Positions 16,132 through 28,183 of a DNA stretch of 64,000 bases are shown here, piece by piece (the stretch's first letter is position 1; every line of letters starts with the position of its first letter). The translations under genes and the position numbers were made by a program. Origin of the DNA: an uncultured Pelagibacteraceae bacterium (GTDB lineage: Bacteria; Pseudomonadota; Alphaproteobacteria; Pelagibacterales; Pelagibacteraceae); assembly GCA_902524595.1 (NCBI GenBank), contig CABZDS010000003.1:25769-89768 (forward strand), in the 5' to 3' direction. The notes beneath the pieces were generated by a model. That model was not told the origin of the DNA, ran no database searches, and worked only from the letters and a program-made list of their open reading frames with translations.

Positions 16132-16207
16132 AGGAGTGTAGCTCAATTGGTAGAGCGCCGGTCTCCAAAACCGGAGGTTGGGGGTTCGATTCCCTCCGCT
16201 CCTGCCA
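16132..16207 (+). tRNA. tRNA-Trp(CCA), copy 1
   Basis: Acceptor AGGAGTG/CGCTCCT, anticodon CCA in CTCCAAA, standard T arm and encoded CCA. It lies between tuf and secE, the common proteobacterial position. Confidence 0.95.
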
Positions 16208-16216
16208 GTAAAAATT

Positions 16217-16408
16217 ATGAAAAACCCATTAAAATTTATTCAGGAAGTAAAGCAAGAGGCTTTTAAAGTTACTTGGCCCACTGGTAAAGAAGTTATACAG
16301 GGTTCTTTGATGGTGGTTGCAATGGCAATCGTTGCAGCTTTATTTTTTCTTTTGTTGGATCAGGTCCTTCAATTTTTTTTAGAACTAGTCTTAAAGGTTA
16401 ATCTGTAA
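16217..16408 (+). CDS. secE: preprotein translocase subunit SecE, copy 1
   Basis: 63 residues with one membrane span near the C-terminus and the conserved amphipathic motif FIQEVKQEAFKVTWPTGKEV before it. It clamps SecY in the Sec translocon. A reading from 16178 would start inside tRNA-Trp, so the ATG at 16217 is used. It overlaps nusG by 1 nt (taATG). Confidence 0.95.
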   Translation: MKNPLKFIQEVKQEAFKVTWPTGKEVIQGSLMVVAMAIVAALFFLLLDQVLQFFLELVLKVNL

Positions 16409-16938
16409 TGAAAAATTGGTATATTGTACAATCTCACTCAAGCTTTGAAAATAAAGTTGCACAGGAAATAAAAGAAGAAGCATCAAAAGCAAATCTTGAA
16501 GATAAAATTGAAGAAATTATCGTTCCTACTCATGATATTACTGAGGTTAAAAGAGGAAAAAGAGTCCAAAGAAAGAAAAAATACTTTCCTGGATATATTT
16601 TGTTGAAGAGCGAAATGGATAATACAATTTATCACATGATTAAGAATTTAAAAAAAGTAAGTGGTTTTTTGGGAACAAAAGGTACTCCAATACCTGTATC
16701 TGAAAAAGAAATTGAGAAAATACTTGGTCAAATTAAAGATGGTGTAGTACAACCAAAATCTGGTGTTGAATATAATGTAGGTGAAAAGGTGCAAGTTATA
16801 GATGGACCTTTTGCGTCATTCAGTGGTTTGGTTGAAGATATAGATGAGGACAAATTAAGATTAAAAGTTTCTGTATCAATATTTGGAAGACCAACACCTG
16901 TAGACTTAGAATATAGTCAAGTAGAGAAAGCGAGCTAA
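16408..16938 (+). CDS. nusG: transcription termination/antitermination factor NusG, copy 1
   Basis: 176 residues: an NGN domain (about 1-110; [22 protein letters not shown]) that binds RNA polymerase, and a C-terminal KOW domain (about 125-155; [20 protein letters not shown]) that contacts Rho or ribosomal S10. Overlaps secE and rplK by single bases, indicating one tight operon. Confidence 0.98.
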   Translation: MKNWYIVQSHSSFENKVAQEIKEEASKANLEDKIEEIIVPTHDITEVKRGKRVQRKKKYFPGYILLKSEMDNTIYHMIKNLKKVSGFLGTKGTPIPVSEKEIEKILGQIKDGVVQPKSGVEYNVGEKVQVIDGPFASFSGLVEDIDEDKLRLKVSVSIFGRPTPVDLEYSQVEKAS

Positions 16939-17366
16939 TGGCAAAAAAAGAAATAAGTGGATATATTAAATTACAAATTAAAGGTGGTCAGGCAAATCCA
17001 GCTCCACCTGTGGGTCCAGCTTTGGGTCAAAGAGGGATAAATATTATGGAGTTTTGTAAAGCGTTTAATGAGAAGACAAAATCATTTGCTGGTAAACCAG
17101 TCCCGGTTATAATCACAGTATATAAAGATAAAAAATTTGACTTTATTATTAAATCACCACCAGCCTCTCATTTTATTAAAGAAGCGGTTAAATTAAAAAG
17201 TGGATCAAAAGAACCTGGTAGAAATGTTGTTGCAAAGATTTCAAAAAAACAATTAAAAGAAATAGCGGAAAAAAAAATGGCAGATTTGAATGCTCATGAC
17301 GTTGATGAAGCAGCAAAAATTATTGCGGGATCTGCAAGATCTATGGGAATTGAGGTTGTGGAATAA
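16938..17366 (+). CDS. rplK: ribosomal protein L11, copy 1
   Basis: 142 residues with the proline-rich N-terminal helix region [24 protein letters not shown] and C-terminal rRNA-binding domain ending [11 protein letters not shown]. Part of the GTPase-associated centre. It overlaps nusG and rplA by one base each. Confidence 0.98.
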   Translation: MAKKEISGYIKLQIKGGQANPAPPVGPALGQRGINIMEFCKAFNEKTKSFAGKPVPVIITVYKDKKFDFIIKSPPASHFIKEAVKLKSGSKEPGRNVVAKISKKQLKEIAEKKMADLNAHDVDEAAKIIAGSARSMGIEVVE

Positions 17367-18055
17367 TGTCATCGAAAAGATTTAGAAAATTGCCTGAAAA
17401 AACTCGAGATTTAAATGCTGATACAGTTGATAAGCTAATTCCAATTTTAAAACAAAATTGTACTACTAAATTTGATGAGTCTTTAGATTTAAGTTTACAA
17501 ATTAATAATAAGCAAAAGAAAAGTGAGATTGCAATTAGAACGGCAATCAATTTGCCAGGTGGAACCTCAAAAAAAGTAAAAGTAGCTGTAGTTTGTGAAG
17601 AGAACAAATTTCAAGAAGCAAAAGATGCAGGTGCAGATATTGTAGGTGGAGACGATCTTGTAGAGGAAATTAAAGCAGGAAACATAAACTTTGAAAAATT
17701 AATTTGTACTCCAGGAATGATGATTAAACTTTCAAAATTAGGAAAAGTTCTTGGTCCAAAAGGATTAATGCCAAATCCTAAATTGGGGTCAGTTACAAAT
17801 GATATTAAACAAGCTGTCACTAATGCAAAATCTGGACAAGTCGAAATAAGAAATGACAAAGATGGAAATATTTGTGTAAGTATTGGAAATAAATCATTTG
17901 CTAATGATAAGTTAATAATGAATTTTAATGCAATAATAGATGCATTAGAAAAGGAAAAAGCAAACAATACAATTAAAGGTGATTTAATTAAACAAGCTTT
18001 TATAACTTCTACAATGGGCGTTTCATACAAAATTAAATTAGGTAAGAGTTTTTAG
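17366..18055 (+). CDS. rplA: ribosomal protein L1, copy 1
   Basis: 229 residues with signature KLGKVLGPKGLMPNPKLG and the C-terminal STMGVSYKI. Forms the mobile L1 stalk and in many bacteria represses its own rplKA message. Only 2 nt separate it from rplJ, so there is no room for a separate L10 leader here. Confidence 0.98.
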   Translation: MSSKRFRKLPEKTRDLNADTVDKLIPILKQNCTTKFDESLDLSLQINNKQKKSEIAIRTAINLPGGTSKKVKVAVVCEENKFQEAKDAGADIVGGDDLVEEIKAGNINFEKLICTPGMMIKLSKLGKVLGPKGLMPNPKLGSVTNDIKQAVTNAKSGQVEIRNDKDGNICVSIGNKSFANDKLIMNFNAIIDALEKEKANNTIKGDLIKQAFITSTMGVSYKIKLGKSF

Positions 18056-18057
18056 TT

Positions 18058-18567
18058 ATGATGAATAAAGAGCAAAAGAAACAATATATATCTGATATGA
18101 CAAATCAGTTTGAAAAATCTGAAGCTGTAATAGTCACTCATTATCAAGGTTTAACGATGAATCAACTTGATGACTTAAGAGCTAAAATGAGAGAACATGG
18201 TATAAAATTTAAAATTACAAATAATAGAATAACAAAATTAGCTTTAGAAAGAACAAGATGCAAAGATCTTTCAGACTTGTTTTCAGGCCCTACAGCCGTA
18301 GCTTTGTCTGAAGATGCAATTACTTCAGCAAAAATTTTATCAAATTTTTCAAAAGAAAATGAAAATTTAAAGATTCTAGGTGGAATCATGGGTTCTGAAA
18401 TTTTAGACGTGGCTGGTGTCAAAAATGTAGCTACCTTACCTTCTTTGGACGAAGCAAGGGCAAAAATAGTAGGAATATTGAGGTCTCCAGCACAAAAAAT
18501 GGCAAGTATTTTACTTGCGCCAGCGTCAAAAATCGCTATTTTAGCGCTCGAAAAATCAAAAAAATAA
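18058..18567 (+). CDS. rplJ: ribosomal protein L10, copy 1
   Basis: 169 residues with the RNA-binding N-terminal half (AVIVTHYQGLTMNQLDDLR, KFKITNNRI) and the C-terminal helix that binds L7/L12 dimers. The ATG codon is doubled (18058 and 18061); either could be used. Confidence 0.97.
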   Translation: MMNKEQKKQYISDMTNQFEKSEAVIVTHYQGLTMNQLDDLRAKMREHGIKFKITNNRITKLALERTRCKDLSDLFSGPTAVALSEDAITSAKILSNFSKENENLKILGGIMGSEILDVAGVKNVATLPSLDEARAKIVGILRSPAQKMASILLAPASKIAILALEKSKK

Positions 18568-18585
18568 CCAGGGACAAGATTTATT

Positions 18586-18954
18586 ATGGCTGACTTAAAT
18601 AAAATTATAGACGACTTATCAAGTTTAACTGTTGTAGAGGCAGCTGAACTTTCAAAACAACTTGAAGAAAAATGGGGAGTGACTGCAGCAGCAGCTGTAG
18701 CAGCAGCACCAGCAGCAGGTGGAGAAGCACCTGCAGAAGAAAAAGATGAATTTACAATTATGCTTACTGCAGCTGGAGATAAAAAAATTAATGTTATAAA
18801 AGAGGTAAGATCTATTACCGCTTTAGGACTTAAAGAAGCAAAAGATTTAGTTGAAGGTGCACCGAAAGAAGTCAAAACAGGTGTTAATAAAAAAGAAGCC
18901 GAAGAGATTAAGCAAAAACTTGAAGCAGCTGGCGCAAAAGTAGAACTAAAATAA
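18586..18954 (+). CDS. rplL: ribosomal protein L7/L12, copy 1
   Basis: 122 residues: N-terminal dimerisation helices, an alanine-rich hinge (about 30-48), and a C-terminal factor-binding domain with the motif [18 protein letters not shown]. Multiple copies per ribosome recruit translation factors. Confidence 0.98.
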   Translation: MADLNKIIDDLSSLTVVEAAELSKQLEEKWGVTAAAAVAAAPAAGGEAPAEEKDEFTIMLTAAGDKKINVIKEVRSITALGLKEAKDLVEGAPKEVKTGVNKKEAEEIKQKLEAAGAKVELK

Positions 18955-18972
18955 ATTAGATAGGATTATTCA

Positions 18973-18992
18973 CTGGTTATATTATTAATCAG
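18973..18992 (+). terminator. hairpin between rplL and rpoB, copy 1
   Basis: ctggtta and taatcag form a 7-bp stem (one G-T pair) with loop tattat, 9 nt before rpoB. No T run follows, so it is more likely an attenuation or RNA-processing site than a full terminator; such a site at this position is known in enterobacteria. Weak thermodynamically. Confidence 0.35.
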
Positions 18993-19000
18993 TAGTTGAG

Positions 19001-22000
19001 ATGCAATTATCTTTTACAGAAAAAAAAAATATAAGAAAAAGTTTCGGGAAACTTAAGGAAAGCTTATCAATACCTAATCTTATTGAGGTACAAAAGAATT
19101 CTTATAAAGAACTAACAGAATTTAAGAAGGATGTGGAGCAACATTTAGTCAAAGGTTTTGACAGAGTTTTTAAAAGTATTTTCCCAATTGAAGATTTAAA
19201 TGATAAGGCAACGCTGGAATATGTTTCTTATAAACTAGAAAAACCAAAGTTTGATGTTGAAGAATGTATTGCTAGGGGTCTTACATATTCTGCAGCTTTG
19301 AAATGCACCCTTAGGTTAGTAGTTTACGAAATTGATCAAGAGAATAATACTAAAGATGTTTTATCTGCAAAGGAACAAGAAGTATATATGGGTGAAGTTC
19401 CAATGATGACAAACAGTGGAACATTCATAACAAATGGTGTTCAAAGAGTTGTCGTTAATCAGATGCATAGAAGTCCAGGTGTATTTTTTGATCATGATAA
19501 GGGTAAATCTCATGCTAGTGGAAAGTTATTGTTTAATTGTAGAGTAATTCCCAATCGTGGTTCTTGGTTAGATTTTGAATTTGATGTTAAAGATTTATTA
19601 TATTTTAGAATAGATAGGAAAAAGAAAATATTAGTATCTACTTTATTACAAGCTCTCGGTTTTAATAAAAATGATATTGTTGATGAATTTTATAGAAAAG
19701 AAACATTAATATACGATAAAAACTTAAAAAAGTGGAAAACTAAATTTGATCCAGAAAATTATAAAGCTAAAAATTTTTCAGAAGAAGTAATTGATGCAAA
19801 AAATAATAAGATTGTTGTAAAATTAGGAGAAAAAATTAATTTTTTAACAGCAAAAAAACTTTCAAATGATGGTTTAAAAGAGATATTTATTTCAAGTGAA
19901 GCTCTTTATGGTAAATTTTTACATAGAGACATTATTGTTGGAGAAGACACTTTTAAAATCGGGACTGAATTAAATGAAACAATCTTAAGTAAAATTGTTG
20001 AATCTGATATAAAAACTATTGAAATTTCTAAAACAAACTCAATAAATAAAGGTCCATATTTACTATTGAGTCTTTTTAATGATAAAAATGAAAATAAAAA
20101 TGATGCAATTACTGAAATATATAAAGTTTTAAGACCAGGAGAACCTCCAACAATAGAAATAGCAACTCAAATATTTAACAATTTATTTTTTAGTTCTGAT
20201 AGATATGACCTTTCAGATGTTGGTAGAGTAAAGATGAATTCAAGATTGGAATTAACTTGTTCTGATAAGATTACAATATTAAGAAATGATGACATATTAG
20301 CAATAATTCAGAAAATGTTAGATCTTAGAGATGGAAAAGATGAAGTAGACGACATTGACCATCTAGGAAATAGGAGAGTAAGGTCTGTAGGAGAGCTCGT
20401 TGAAAATCAAGCACGTATCGGTGTTTATAGAATGGAAAGAGCAATTAAAGAAAAAATGACAACTCTTGATGTAGAGTCAGTAATGCCTCAAGACTTAATT
20501 AACGCAAAACCTCTTACAATTTCTTTGAAAGATTTTTTTGCTACCTCGCAATTGTCTCAATTTATGGATCAAACTAATCCTTTATCTGAAATAACCCATA
20601 AAAGAAGAGTGTCCGCACTAGGCCCAGGAGGTTTAACAAGAGAAAGAGCTGGGTTCGAAGTAAGAGATGTTCATCCAACTCATTACGGGAGAATTTGTCC
20701 AATCGAAACTCCTGAGGGTCCAAATATTGGTTTAATAAATAGTTTGTCTACTTATTCAAAAATAAATAAATATGGTTTCATTGAAAGTCCTTATAAAAAA
20801 GTAAAAGATGGAATAGTTCAGAGCAATATAGAGTATCTATCTGCAATGGAAGAAACTAAATTCACAATTGCGCAAGCAAATTCCTTGATTGATAAAAACG
20901 GCAAATTTACTGAAGAACTTGTCTCATGTAGGCAAAATTTAAATTTTATATTAGCCAAACCTGAAAATATTGATTATATCGACGTATCACCAAAGCAACT
21001 TGTATCAGTTGCTGCTTCACTTATACCGTTCTTAGAAAATGATGATGCTAATAGAGCATTAATGGGTTCAAACATGATGAGACAGGCAGTTCCATTATTA
21101 AAACCTGAAGCTCCACTTGTGGGAACTGGTATCGAAAGTGATGTTGCTCTCGATTCAGGTGTAACTATTGTTGCAAGACGAGACGGAGTTGTTGATAAAA
21201 TTGATGGAAAAAGAATAGTTATTAAAGCTTCTAGTGAAAAAGATTATTCTAAATCAGGTGTAGATATCTATAATTTACAAAAATTTAAAAGATCTAATCA
21301 AAATACATGTATAAATCAAAAACCATTAGTACGAGTTGGTGATAAGGTTAAATCTGGTGATATTATAGCTGATGGTCCATCCACTAAAGTTGGAGAACTT
21401 GCTTTAGGTAAAAATGTGACCGTAGCTTTTATGCCATGGCAAGGTTATAACTTTGAAGATTCAATATTGATCTCAGAGAGATGTGTAACTGATGATGTAT
21501 TTACGTCAATTCATATCGAAGAATACGAAGTAATGGCCAGAGATACTAAATTGGGTGAGGAAGATATTACAAGAGATATTCCAAATGTTAATGAAGAATC
21601 TTTAAAAAACTTAGACGAATCTGGAATAGTTTATATTGGAGCGGAAGTAAAACCCGGAGATATTTTAGTAGGAAAAGTAACACCCAAAGGAGACACCGCT
21701 TCAGGTCCTGAAGAAAAATTACTAAGGTCAATTTTTGGAGAGAAAGCTATTGATGTAACTGATACCTCATTAAAAATGCCAAGTGGTAGTGGGGGTATTG
21801 TAGTAGATGTAAGAGTATTTAATAGACATGGTATTGATAAAGATGAAAGATCAATAACTATAGAAAGAGCTGAAATTGAAAGTGTTCAAGAAGATAAGAA
21901 AGTCGAGGAAGAAATTTTAGAAAGAAGTATTAAACAAAGACTTTCATCAATTTTAAATGGTATAAAAACTAATAAAAAAATAAAAGATGTGGAAGTTAAT

Positions 22001-23083
22001 ACAGCTTTATCAGAAGAAATAATAAATAATCTCCCCATTTCTGATTTATTTAAAATTACAATGGAAGACCAGGACAAACAATCTTCTTTGTCTCAGATAA
22101 AAGACCAATACAACAGTGCAAAACAAGATATTCAAGAGAGATTTGAGGATAAAGTTTTAAAAATTAGACAAGGAGATGATTTATTACCTAGTGTTATGAA
22201 AATGGTTAAAGTATTTGTTGCTATAAAGAGAAGATTGAGGCCAGGTGATAAAATGTCAGGAAGGCACGGCAACAAAGGAGTGGTTAGTAAAATAGTTCCA
22301 GTCGAAGACATGCCATACAGAGAAAATGGTAAACCAGTGGATATAGTTCTCAACCCTTTAGGTGTTCCAAGTAGGATGAATGTTGGTCAGATATTAGAAA
22401 CACATTTAGGATGGTCATGCACAGAACTTGGAGAAAAATTAAATCAATTGGTAAATGAAAACCAAAAGAAAATAGAAAAAACAGAAAAAATAAAATCATT
22501 TTTAAAAAATGTATATGGAAAAGAAATATTTGACGAAGATATTGAGAAATTAAATCAATCAGAGTTTGAGGATTTATGTTCAAACATAAGACATGGAGTT
22601 CCAATAGCAACACCAGTATTTGATGGAGCTAAAGAAAATGATGTTACAAAAATGTTAGAATTAGCAGAGTTGCCTAATTCGGGACAAACTACTCTTTGGG
22701 ATGGAAGAACAGGGGAGAAATTTGATAGACCAGTTACAGTTGGGACTATTTATATGTTAAAACTTCATCATTTAGTAGAAGATAAAATTCACGCTAGATC
22801 TACTGGACCATACAGCTTGGTAACACAACAACCTTTAGGTGGAAAAGCTCAATTAGGTGGCCAAAGATTTGGAGAAATGGAAGTTTGGGCATTAGAAGCT
22901 TATGGAGCATCTTATACACTTCAAGAAATTTTAACTGTTAAATCTGATGATGTTGCTGGTAGAGTTAAAGTCTACGAAACTATTGTAAAAGGTGAGGAAA
23001 ACTTTGAGTCCGGTATACCAGAATCATTTAACGTTTTAGTTAAAGAAATTAAATCTCTAGCACTAAATGTTGAGTTAAATTAA
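19001..23083 (+). CDS. rpoB: RNA polymerase beta subunit, copy 1
   Basis: 1360 residues, a typical alphaproteobacterial length. The rifampicin-pocket region (about 517-547; [18 protein letters not shown], then SALGPGGL) has the drug-sensitive type residues D and H in place. The catalytic-centre segments [14 protein letters not shown] and the C-terminal [24 protein letters not shown] are intact. It is followed after 1 nt by rpoC. Confidence 0.99.
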   Translation: MQLSFTEKKNIRKSFGKLKESLSIPNLIEVQKNSYKELTEFKKDVEQHLVKGFDRVFKSIFPIEDLNDKATLEYVSYKLEKPKFDVEECIARGLTYSAALKCTLRLVVYEIDQENNTKDVLSAKEQEVYMGEVPMMTNSGTFITNGVQRVVVNQMHRSPGVFFDHDKGKSHASGKLLFNCRVIPNRGSWLDFEFDVKDLLYFRIDRKKKILVSTLLQALGFNKNDIVDEFYRKETLIYDKNLKKWKTKFDPENYKAKNFSEEVIDAKNNKIVVKLGEKINFLTAKKLSNDGLKEIFISSEALYGKFLHRDIIVGEDTFKIGTELNETILSKIVESDIKTIEISKTNSINKGPYLLLSLFNDKNENKNDAITEIYKVLRPGEPPTIEIATQIFNNLFFSSDRYDLSDVGRVKMNSRLELTCSDKITILRNDDILAIIQKMLDLRDGKDEVDDIDHLGNRRVRSVGELVENQARIGVYRMERAIKEKMTTLDVESVMPQDLINAKPLTISLKDFFATSQLSQFMDQTNPLSEITHKRRVSALGPGGLTRERAGFEVRDVHPTHYGRICPIETPEGPNIGLINSLSTYSKINKYGFIESPYKKVKDGIVQSNIEYLSAMEETKFTIAQANSLIDKNGKFTEELVSCRQNLNFILAKPENIDYIDVSPKQLVSVAASLIPFLENDDANRALMGSNMMRQAVPLLKPEAPLVGTGIESDVALDSGVTIVARRDGVVDKIDGKRIVIKASSEKDYSKSGVDIYNLQKFKRSNQNTCINQKPLVRVGDKVKSGDIIADGPSTKVGELALGKNVTVAFMPWQGYNFEDSILISERCVTDDVFTSIHIEEYEVMARDTKLGEEDITRDIPNVNEESLKNLDESGIVYIGAEVKPGDILVGKVTPKGDTASGPEEKLLRSIFGEKAIDVTDTSLKMPSGSGGIVVDVRVFNRHGIDKDERSITIERAEIESVQEDKKVEEEILERSIKQRLSSILNGIKTNKKIKDVEVNTALSEEIINNLPISDLFKITMEDQDKQSSLSQIKDQYNSAKQDIQERFEDKVLKIRQGDDLLPSVMKMVKVFVAIKRRLRPGDKMSGRHGNKGVVSKIVPVEDMPYRENGKPVDIVLNPLGVPSRMNVGQILETHLGWSCTELGEKLNQLVNENQKKIEKTEKIKSFLKNVYGKEIFDEDIEKLNQSEFEDLCSNIRHGVPIATPVFDGAKENDVTKMLELAELPNSGQTTLWDGRTGEKFDRPVTVGTIYMLKLHHLVEDKIHARSTGPYSLVTQQPLGGKAQLGGQRFGEMEVWALEAYGASYTLQEILTVKSDDVAGRVKVYETIVKGEENFESGIPESFNVLVKEIKSLALNVELN

Positions 23084-23084
23084 T

Positions 23085-26000
23085 ATGAGCAAAGAATTAA
23101 CAGATCTATTTAAATCATCAGAAATTTCAGAAGCGCAAAATTTTAATAGCATTAAAATAACTCTTGCTAGTCCAGAAAAAATTAAATCTTGGACTTATGG
23201 TGAAATAAAAAAACCTGAAACAATAAATTATAGAACCTTTAGACCAGAAAAAGATGGATTATTTTGTGCAAGAATATTTGGACCTATAAAGGATTATGAG
23301 TGTCTATGTGGTAAGTATAAGAGAATGAAGTTCAGAGGAATTATATGTGAAAAATGTGGTGTAGAAGTAACAAAATCAAACGTAAGACGTGAAAGAATGG
23401 GTCACATTAATTTAGCAACACCTGTCGCTCATATATGGTTTTTAAAATCGTTACCGAGTAGAATATCTCTTGCAATAGATATGAAGTTAAAAGAGGTTGA
23501 AAGAGTACTTTACTTTGAAAACTTTATAGTTATTGAGCCAGGCTTAACTGGACTTAAGAAGAATCAGCTTTTAGGTGAAGAGGAACTTATAAAATACCAA
23601 GATGAATACGGTGAAGAATCGTTTACTGCAGGTATAGGAGCGGAGGCAATTTTAGAAATACTTAAGTCGATTGATTTAGAACAGGAAAAAGAAGTTTTAA
23701 TTAAATCAATTAAAGAGACTAAATCAAAAGTTTCGGAAGAAAGATCAATTAAAAGATTAAAATTAATAGAGTCTTTTATAGAAACTGGAAACAAACCTGA
23801 ATGGATGATTTTAACAACAATACCCGTGATACCGCCAGAACTAAGGCCATTAGTTCCATTGGATGGAGGTAGATTTGCTACATCTGATTTAAATGATTTA
23901 TACAGAAGAGTAATAAATAGGAATAATCGTTTGAAAAGATTAATGGATCTAAAAGCTCCTGATATAATTGTAAGAAATGAAAAGCGAATGCTTCAAGAGT
24001 CTGTAGATGCATTATTTGACAATGGTAGAAGAGGGAGAGTAATCACAGGTACAGGAAAAAGACCTCTTAAATCTTTAGCTGAAATGTTAAAAGGTAAGCA
24101 AGGTAGATTTAGACAAAACCTATTAGGTAAAAGAGTAGATTATTCAGGAAGATCTGTGATTGTAGTTGGACCAGATTTAAAATTACATGAATGCGGTCTA
24201 CCAAAAAAAATGGCTCTAGAATTGTTTAAACCGTTTTTGTATGCAAGATTAAATAAACTTGGATTAGCATCTACAATAAAACAAGCCAAGAAACTTGTTG
24301 AAAGAGAAAGAAATGAAGTCTGGGATGCTTTGGAATTAATTGTTAGAGAGCATCCTGTTATATTAAATAGAGCTCCAACATTACATAGACTAGGCGTTCA
24401 AGCATTTGAGCCAAAATTAATTGAAGGTAACGCAATTGAACTGCATCCATTAACTTGTGCAGCATTTAATGCAGATTTTGATGGAGATCAAATGGCAGTT
24501 CACGTACCATTAAGTTTAGAGGCACAATTAGAAGCAAGAGTATTAATGATGTCTACAAACAATATTTTAAGCCCATCAAATGGCAAACCTATTATTGTTC
24601 CAAGTCAGGACATGATTTTAGGTATATATTATCTTTCTCAACCTCCATATCAAACAGATAGAGTAGAAGGATATTTTGTAAATACCTCAGAGATAGAACA
24701 TGCTCTAGAAATTGGTCAAATTAAAGTTCATTCAAGAATTGTTTCAAGATTTGCTACAATTGATGAAAAAGGCAATTCCAAATATGAAAAACATATTAGT
24801 ACAGCTGGAAGATTTTTATTAGCAAACTTAATTCCAAAAAATATAAATAATAAATTTGCTTTAGTTGACAGATTATTGCCAAAGAAAATAGTTTCTGAAG
24901 TTATTGATCATGTTTTCCGATTTTCTGGACAGAAAAGTACAGTAATATTTTGTGACAAATTAAAGGACCTGGGATTTAAACACGCTTTTAAAGCAGGAAT
25001 ATCATTTGGTAAAGACGATTTAGTAATACCAGATAACAAACAACAATTAATTGATGAAACTAAAAAACTTATTTCTGATTATGAAAATCAATATGCAGAA
25101 GGATTAATAACTAGAGGTGAAAAATACAATAAAGTTATTGATGCGTGGTCGAAATGCACAGATAAAGTAGCTTCAGAAATGATGAAAAGAATTTCTGCAA
25201 CAGAAATGACTGAAGATGGTCTAAAAATTAATTCTGTATTTATGATGGCAGATAGTGGAGCTAGAGGTTCAGCAGCTCAAATGAAACAGTTAGCTGGTAT
25301 GAGAGGTTTAATTGCAAAACCATCTGGAGAAATAATAGAATCTCCAATTACATCAAACTTTAAAGAAGGGTTAACTGCATTAGAATATTTTAACTCAACA
25401 CATGGTGCTCGAAAAGGACTAGCTGATACTGCATTAAAGACTGCAAGTTCTGGATACTTAACAAGGAGACTTTGTGATGTTGCTCAAGATTTAACAATTA
25501 CTCAAGTTAAATGTGATAACCCAAGTTTCATAAAACTTACAGAGGTCTTAGAAGGTGGAAATATAATGGTTAGCTTATCTGAAAGAGCTCTTGGAAGAGT
25601 AACAGCAAAAGATGTAAAAAATCCGTTAACAGGTGAAGTTTTAATAAAGAAGAATAGCATGATCGATGAGGCTGCATGTGAAAAAATTGACTCTGCAGGT
25701 GTAAAAAACTTGAATGTTTATTCGGTAATGACATGTAGTTTGAAAGAAGGTGTATGTGCAACTTGTTATGGAAGAGATTTATCAAGAGGTAAAATGGTAC
25801 ATGTTGGTGAAGCAATTGGAATGATATCAGCTCAATCTATTGGCGAGCCAGGAACTCAGCTTACAATGAGAACTTTTCACGTTGGAGGAACTGCATCAGT
25901 GAAACAAGACTCTCAAATAGTATCTAACAATAATGGTATATTAAAGATTGTTAACACAAATCTATTAGTAGACTCAAAAAAGAATTTAATTGTAATGGGA

Positions 26001-27248
26001 AGAAATACAGAATTATCTATAGAAGATGATAATGGATTACAAGTAGCTGCTTATAAGGTTCCATATGGATCAAAACTTTTCTTTGAGAATGGAGATAAAG
26101 TTAAAAAAGGATCAAAAATATGTGAATGGGATCCATATACAACGCCTGTTATTGCTGAAAAAGATGGAATAGCAAATTATGTAGATTTAATAGATGGTGT
26201 ATCAATTGCGGAAACAACTGATGATGCAACTGGAATTTCTACAAAAGCTGTAGTTGATTGGAAAACACAATCTAAGAATACTGATTTAAAACCAAGAATT
26301 ACATTAAGAGATGCAAAAGGAAATGTAGTTAAAAAAGCTGATGACAATGAAGCAAGATACTACTTAGTACCAGACTCAATTTTATCTGTTAAAGATGGTC
26401 AAAAAATTTCAGCTGGTGATGTAATAGCCAGATTACCTAAAGAGACAACGAAGACTAAAGATATTACAGGAGGTCTCCCAAGAGTTGCTGAATTATTTGA
26501 AGCAAGAAAAGCAAAAGATAGTGCAATTATTGCAGAAAATGATGGTAAAGTAATATTTGGCAAAGAGGTAAGAGGTAAACAGAGAGTAACAATTGAATCC
26601 GAAAATGGTGATACTTCAAGTTACTTAATTCCAAAAGGAAAACATATTAATTTTAATCAAGGGGAAAAAATTAAAAAAGGTGAGTACCTGTTAGATGGTC
26701 AACCATTACCACATGATATTCTTAGAATATTAGGTATTGAAGAATTAACTGAATATTTCGTTAATCAGGTACAAGATGTTTACAGATTACAAGGTGTAAT
26801 CATAAATGATAAGCACATAGAAGTTATCCTTAGACAAATGCTGAAAAAAGTTGAAGTTAAAACCCAAGGTGACAGCTCATTACTTCCTGGAGAAATTATT
26901 GATAGAATAAGATTTGAAAATATGAATGAGCAACTTGTTAAAGATGGTAAAAATCCTGCTATTGGAGAGAGGGTTTTAATGGGAATAACTAAAGCTTCCC
27001 TTCAAACAGAGTCATTCATTTCAGCTGCTTCTTTCCAAGAAACTACAAGAGTTCTAACAGACGCTGCTATTAAAGGTAAGGTAGATAAGTTATCAGGATT
27101 AAAAGAAAATGTTATTGTTGGTAGATTAGTTCCTGCTGGAACTGGATCTGTTAAAAATTTGTGGAACAAAAAAGCTCGTTTAGATGATGAAAAATTCATT
27201 GCTGAAAATGAAAAGATAGAGCAAGCAGAAAACCCTGTAAATCAATAA
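23085..27248 (+). CDS. rpoC: RNA polymerase beta' subunit, copy 1
   Basis: 1387 residues. Zinc site 1 cysteines lie in [19 protein letters not shown] (about 72-90). The catalytic Mg-binding loop [12 protein letters not shown] is near 461. Zinc site 2 includes [13 protein letters not shown] (near 885) and the bridge/trigger-loop region includes [16 protein letters not shown]. All catalytic elements are intact. Confidence 0.99.
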   Translation: MSKELTDLFKSSEISEAQNFNSIKITLASPEKIKSWTYGEIKKPETINYRTFRPEKDGLFCARIFGPIKDYECLCGKYKRMKFRGIICEKCGVEVTKSNVRRERMGHINLATPVAHIWFLKSLPSRISLAIDMKLKEVERVLYFENFIVIEPGLTGLKKNQLLGEEELIKYQDEYGEESFTAGIGAEAILEILKSIDLEQEKEVLIKSIKETKSKVSEERSIKRLKLIESFIETGNKPEWMILTTIPVIPPELRPLVPLDGGRFATSDLNDLYRRVINRNNRLKRLMDLKAPDIIVRNEKRMLQESVDALFDNGRRGRVITGTGKRPLKSLAEMLKGKQGRFRQNLLGKRVDYSGRSVIVVGPDLKLHECGLPKKMALELFKPFLYARLNKLGLASTIKQAKKLVERERNEVWDALELIVREHPVILNRAPTLHRLGVQAFEPKLIEGNAIELHPLTCAAFNADFDGDQMAVHVPLSLEAQLEARVLMMSTNNILSPSNGKPIIVPSQDMILGIYYLSQPPYQTDRVEGYFVNTSEIEHALEIGQIKVHSRIVSRFATIDEKGNSKYEKHISTAGRFLLANLIPKNINNKFALVDRLLPKKIVSEVIDHVFRFSGQKSTVIFCDKLKDLGFKHAFKAGISFGKDDLVIPDNKQQLIDETKKLISDYENQYAEGLITRGEKYNKVIDAWSKCTDKVASEMMKRISATEMTEDGLKINSVFMMADSGARGSAAQMKQLAGMRGLIAKPSGEIIESPITSNFKEGLTALEYFNSTHGARKGLADTALKTASSGYLTRRLCDVAQDLTITQVKCDNPSFIKLTEVLEGGNIMVSLSERALGRVTAKDVKNPLTGEVLIKKNSMIDEAACEKIDSAGVKNLNVYSVMTCSLKEGVCATCYGRDLSRGKMVHVGEAIGMISAQSIGEPGTQLTMRTFHVGGTASVKQDSQIVSNNNGILKIVNTNLLVDSKKNLIVMGRNTELSIEDDNGLQVAAYKVPYGSKLFFENGDKVKKGSKICEWDPYTTPVIAEKDGIANYVDLIDGVSIAETTDDATGISTKAVVDWKTQSKNTDLKPRITLRDAKGNVVKKADDNEARYYLVPDSILSVKDGQKISAGDVIARLPKETTKTKDITGGLPRVAELFEARKAKDSAIIAENDGKVIFGKEVRGKQRVTIESENGDTSSYLIPKGKHINFNQGEKIKKGEYLLDGQPLPHDILRILGIEELTEYFVNQVQDVYRLQGVIINDKHIEVILRQMLKKVEVKTQGDSSLLPGEIIDRIRFENMNEQLVKDGKNPAIGERVLMGITKASLQTESFISAASFQETTRVLTDAAIKGKVDKLSGLKENVIVGRLVPAGTGSVKNLWNKKARLDDEKFIAENEKIEQAENPVNQ

Positions 27249-27405
27249 AAAAACGTCATTTTTCCTTGTCTTTTAATTTGACAAATGGAATTTCTATAGT
27301 AATTTGTGCGTGTTTTTGGTTGGAATGTAGTGTCTTGTTCACTAAACGCTGCCACAAATAACATGACAGTTATTTCCTCTAAATTCAAACTAATATAAAA
27401 ATTTT
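27249..27405 (+). promoter_or_regulatory. rpoC-rpsL intergenic region, copy 1
   Basis: 157 bp, the longest gap in the ribosomal cluster and duplicated exactly at 55620-55776. It contains a perfect ttgaca (27278-27283) with tatagt 11 bases later (27295-27300), too close for a standard sigma-70 pair, so a promoter for rpsL-rpsG-fusA is plausible but not shown. No clear terminator hairpin follows rpoC. Confidence 0.35.
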
Positions 27406-27777
27406 ATGCCAACAATTAACCAATTGTTAAGAAAAGGAAGAGATAAACAAATTTCCAGGAACAAAGTTCCTGCACTTCAAAAACAACCTCTGAAAAGAGG
27501 TGTTTGTGTTAAAGTTTATACAACGACTCCAAAAAAACCAAATTCTGCATTAAGGAAAGTAGCAAGAGTTAGATTATCAAATGGTTTTGAAGTTACAGCT
27601 TATATACCTGGAGAAGGCCATAATTTACAAGAGCATTCTGTAGTACTGATAAGAGGTGGACGTGTTAAAGATTTGCCTGGTGTTAGATATCATATTCTTC
27701 GCGGCAACTTAGATACCCAAGGTGTTGCAAATAGAAAACAAAGACGTTCTCTATACGGAACAAAAAAAGGTAAATAA
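27406..27777 (+). CDS. rpsL: ribosomal protein S12, copy 1
   Basis: 123 residues with the decoding-centre loop [18 protein letters not shown] and [18 protein letters not shown]. Lysines linked to streptomycin sensitivity are present in the usual contexts. Two bases separate it from rpsG. Confidence 0.98.
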   Translation: MPTINQLLRKGRDKQISRNKVPALQKQPLKRGVCVKVYTTTPKKPNSALRKVARVRLSNGFEVTAYIPGEGHNLQEHSVVLIRGGRVKDLPGVRYHILRGNLDTQGVANRKQRRSLYGTKKGK

Positions 27778-27779
27778 AG

Positions 27780-27956
27780 ATGTCTAGAAAAAGAAAAGCT
27801 CCAAAAAAAATTCCTATTGTTGATCCTAAATACAAATCTGTAATAATACCAAAATTAATAAATTCAATAATGTTAGATGGTAAAAAAACTATTGCTGAAA
27901 AAATAGTTTATGATGCTATTGACAAGATAAAATCAAAATCTAAAGATGAACCTCTT
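27780..27956 (+). pseudogene. rpsG: ribosomal protein S7, 5' fragment cut at duplication joint
   Basis: The first 59 codons match the intact rpsG at 56151, ending KSKSKDEPL. At 27957 the sequence switches to gatB in reverse, so the open frame continues with unrelated residues to 28040. The missing part includes most of the rRNA-binding surface, so this copy cannot be functional; the complete gene is at 56151. Confidence 0.93.
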
Positions 27957-28183
27957 CCAGTTTTAATTGCTTGTTCAATACAAAATTCATTTATAACTGG
28001 TAACATTCCTGGAAATGCTGCATCTACGAGACTAACTTGAGTGTTAGGTTCTGCACCAAATTTTGTTGATGATTGTGAGAAAAGTTTAGACTCTGAAGTA
28101 ACTTGAGCGTGCACTTCTAAACCAATTATCACTTCATATTGTTTATTTTCTCTATCAATAAGATATTCACTATTTTTACTCAC
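27957..28183 (-). pseudogene. gatB: Asp/Glu-tRNA amidotransferase subunit B, 5' fragment
   Basis: From ATG 28183 (minus) the first 75-76 residues are typical GatB ([40 protein letters not shown]), overlapping the gatA end by 8 nt as expected for a gatCAB operon. It breaks off after AIKTG where the rpsG copy begins on the other strand. GatB is needed for Gln-tRNA (or Asn-tRNA) formation in alphaproteobacteria, so an intact copy must exist elsewhere. Confidence 0.9.

Larger units (their letters stand above)
15643..27956 (+). repeat. 12,314-bp direct duplication, copy 1
   Basis: Runs from inside tuf (codon 237) to inside rpsG (codon 59) and recurs at 44014-56327 at a constant offset of 28,371. 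All encoded proteins are identical and the non-coding gaps I compared (tRNA-Trp region, rplL-rpoB, rpoC-rpsL) are identical too. There is no transposase, terminal inverted repeat or tRNA attachment site at the ends, so it is not an insertion sequence. Confidence 0.97.

Noticed and set aside
18162..18875. 237-codon minus-strand ORF across rplJ/rplL (also 46533-47246)
   Set aside because: Low-complexity antisense reading caused by codon bias of the ribosomal genes; no start context or family resemblance. The same holds for the other antisense ORFs inside rpoB, rpoC, rplA, tuf and fusA.
15643..27956. Composite transposon or insertion sequence as the cause of the 12.3-kb repeat
   Set aside because: No transposase, terminal inverted repeats or target-site duplication at either end; ends fall inside conserved genes.
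27780..28040. 86-codon ORF looking like a short S7 variant
   Set aside because: After codon 59 it reads reversed gatB sequence; intact S7 is at 56151. It is a chimeric reading.
27908..28183. 91-codon ORF looking like a short GatB
   Set aside because: Only the first 76 residues are GatB; the tail is antisense rpsG.
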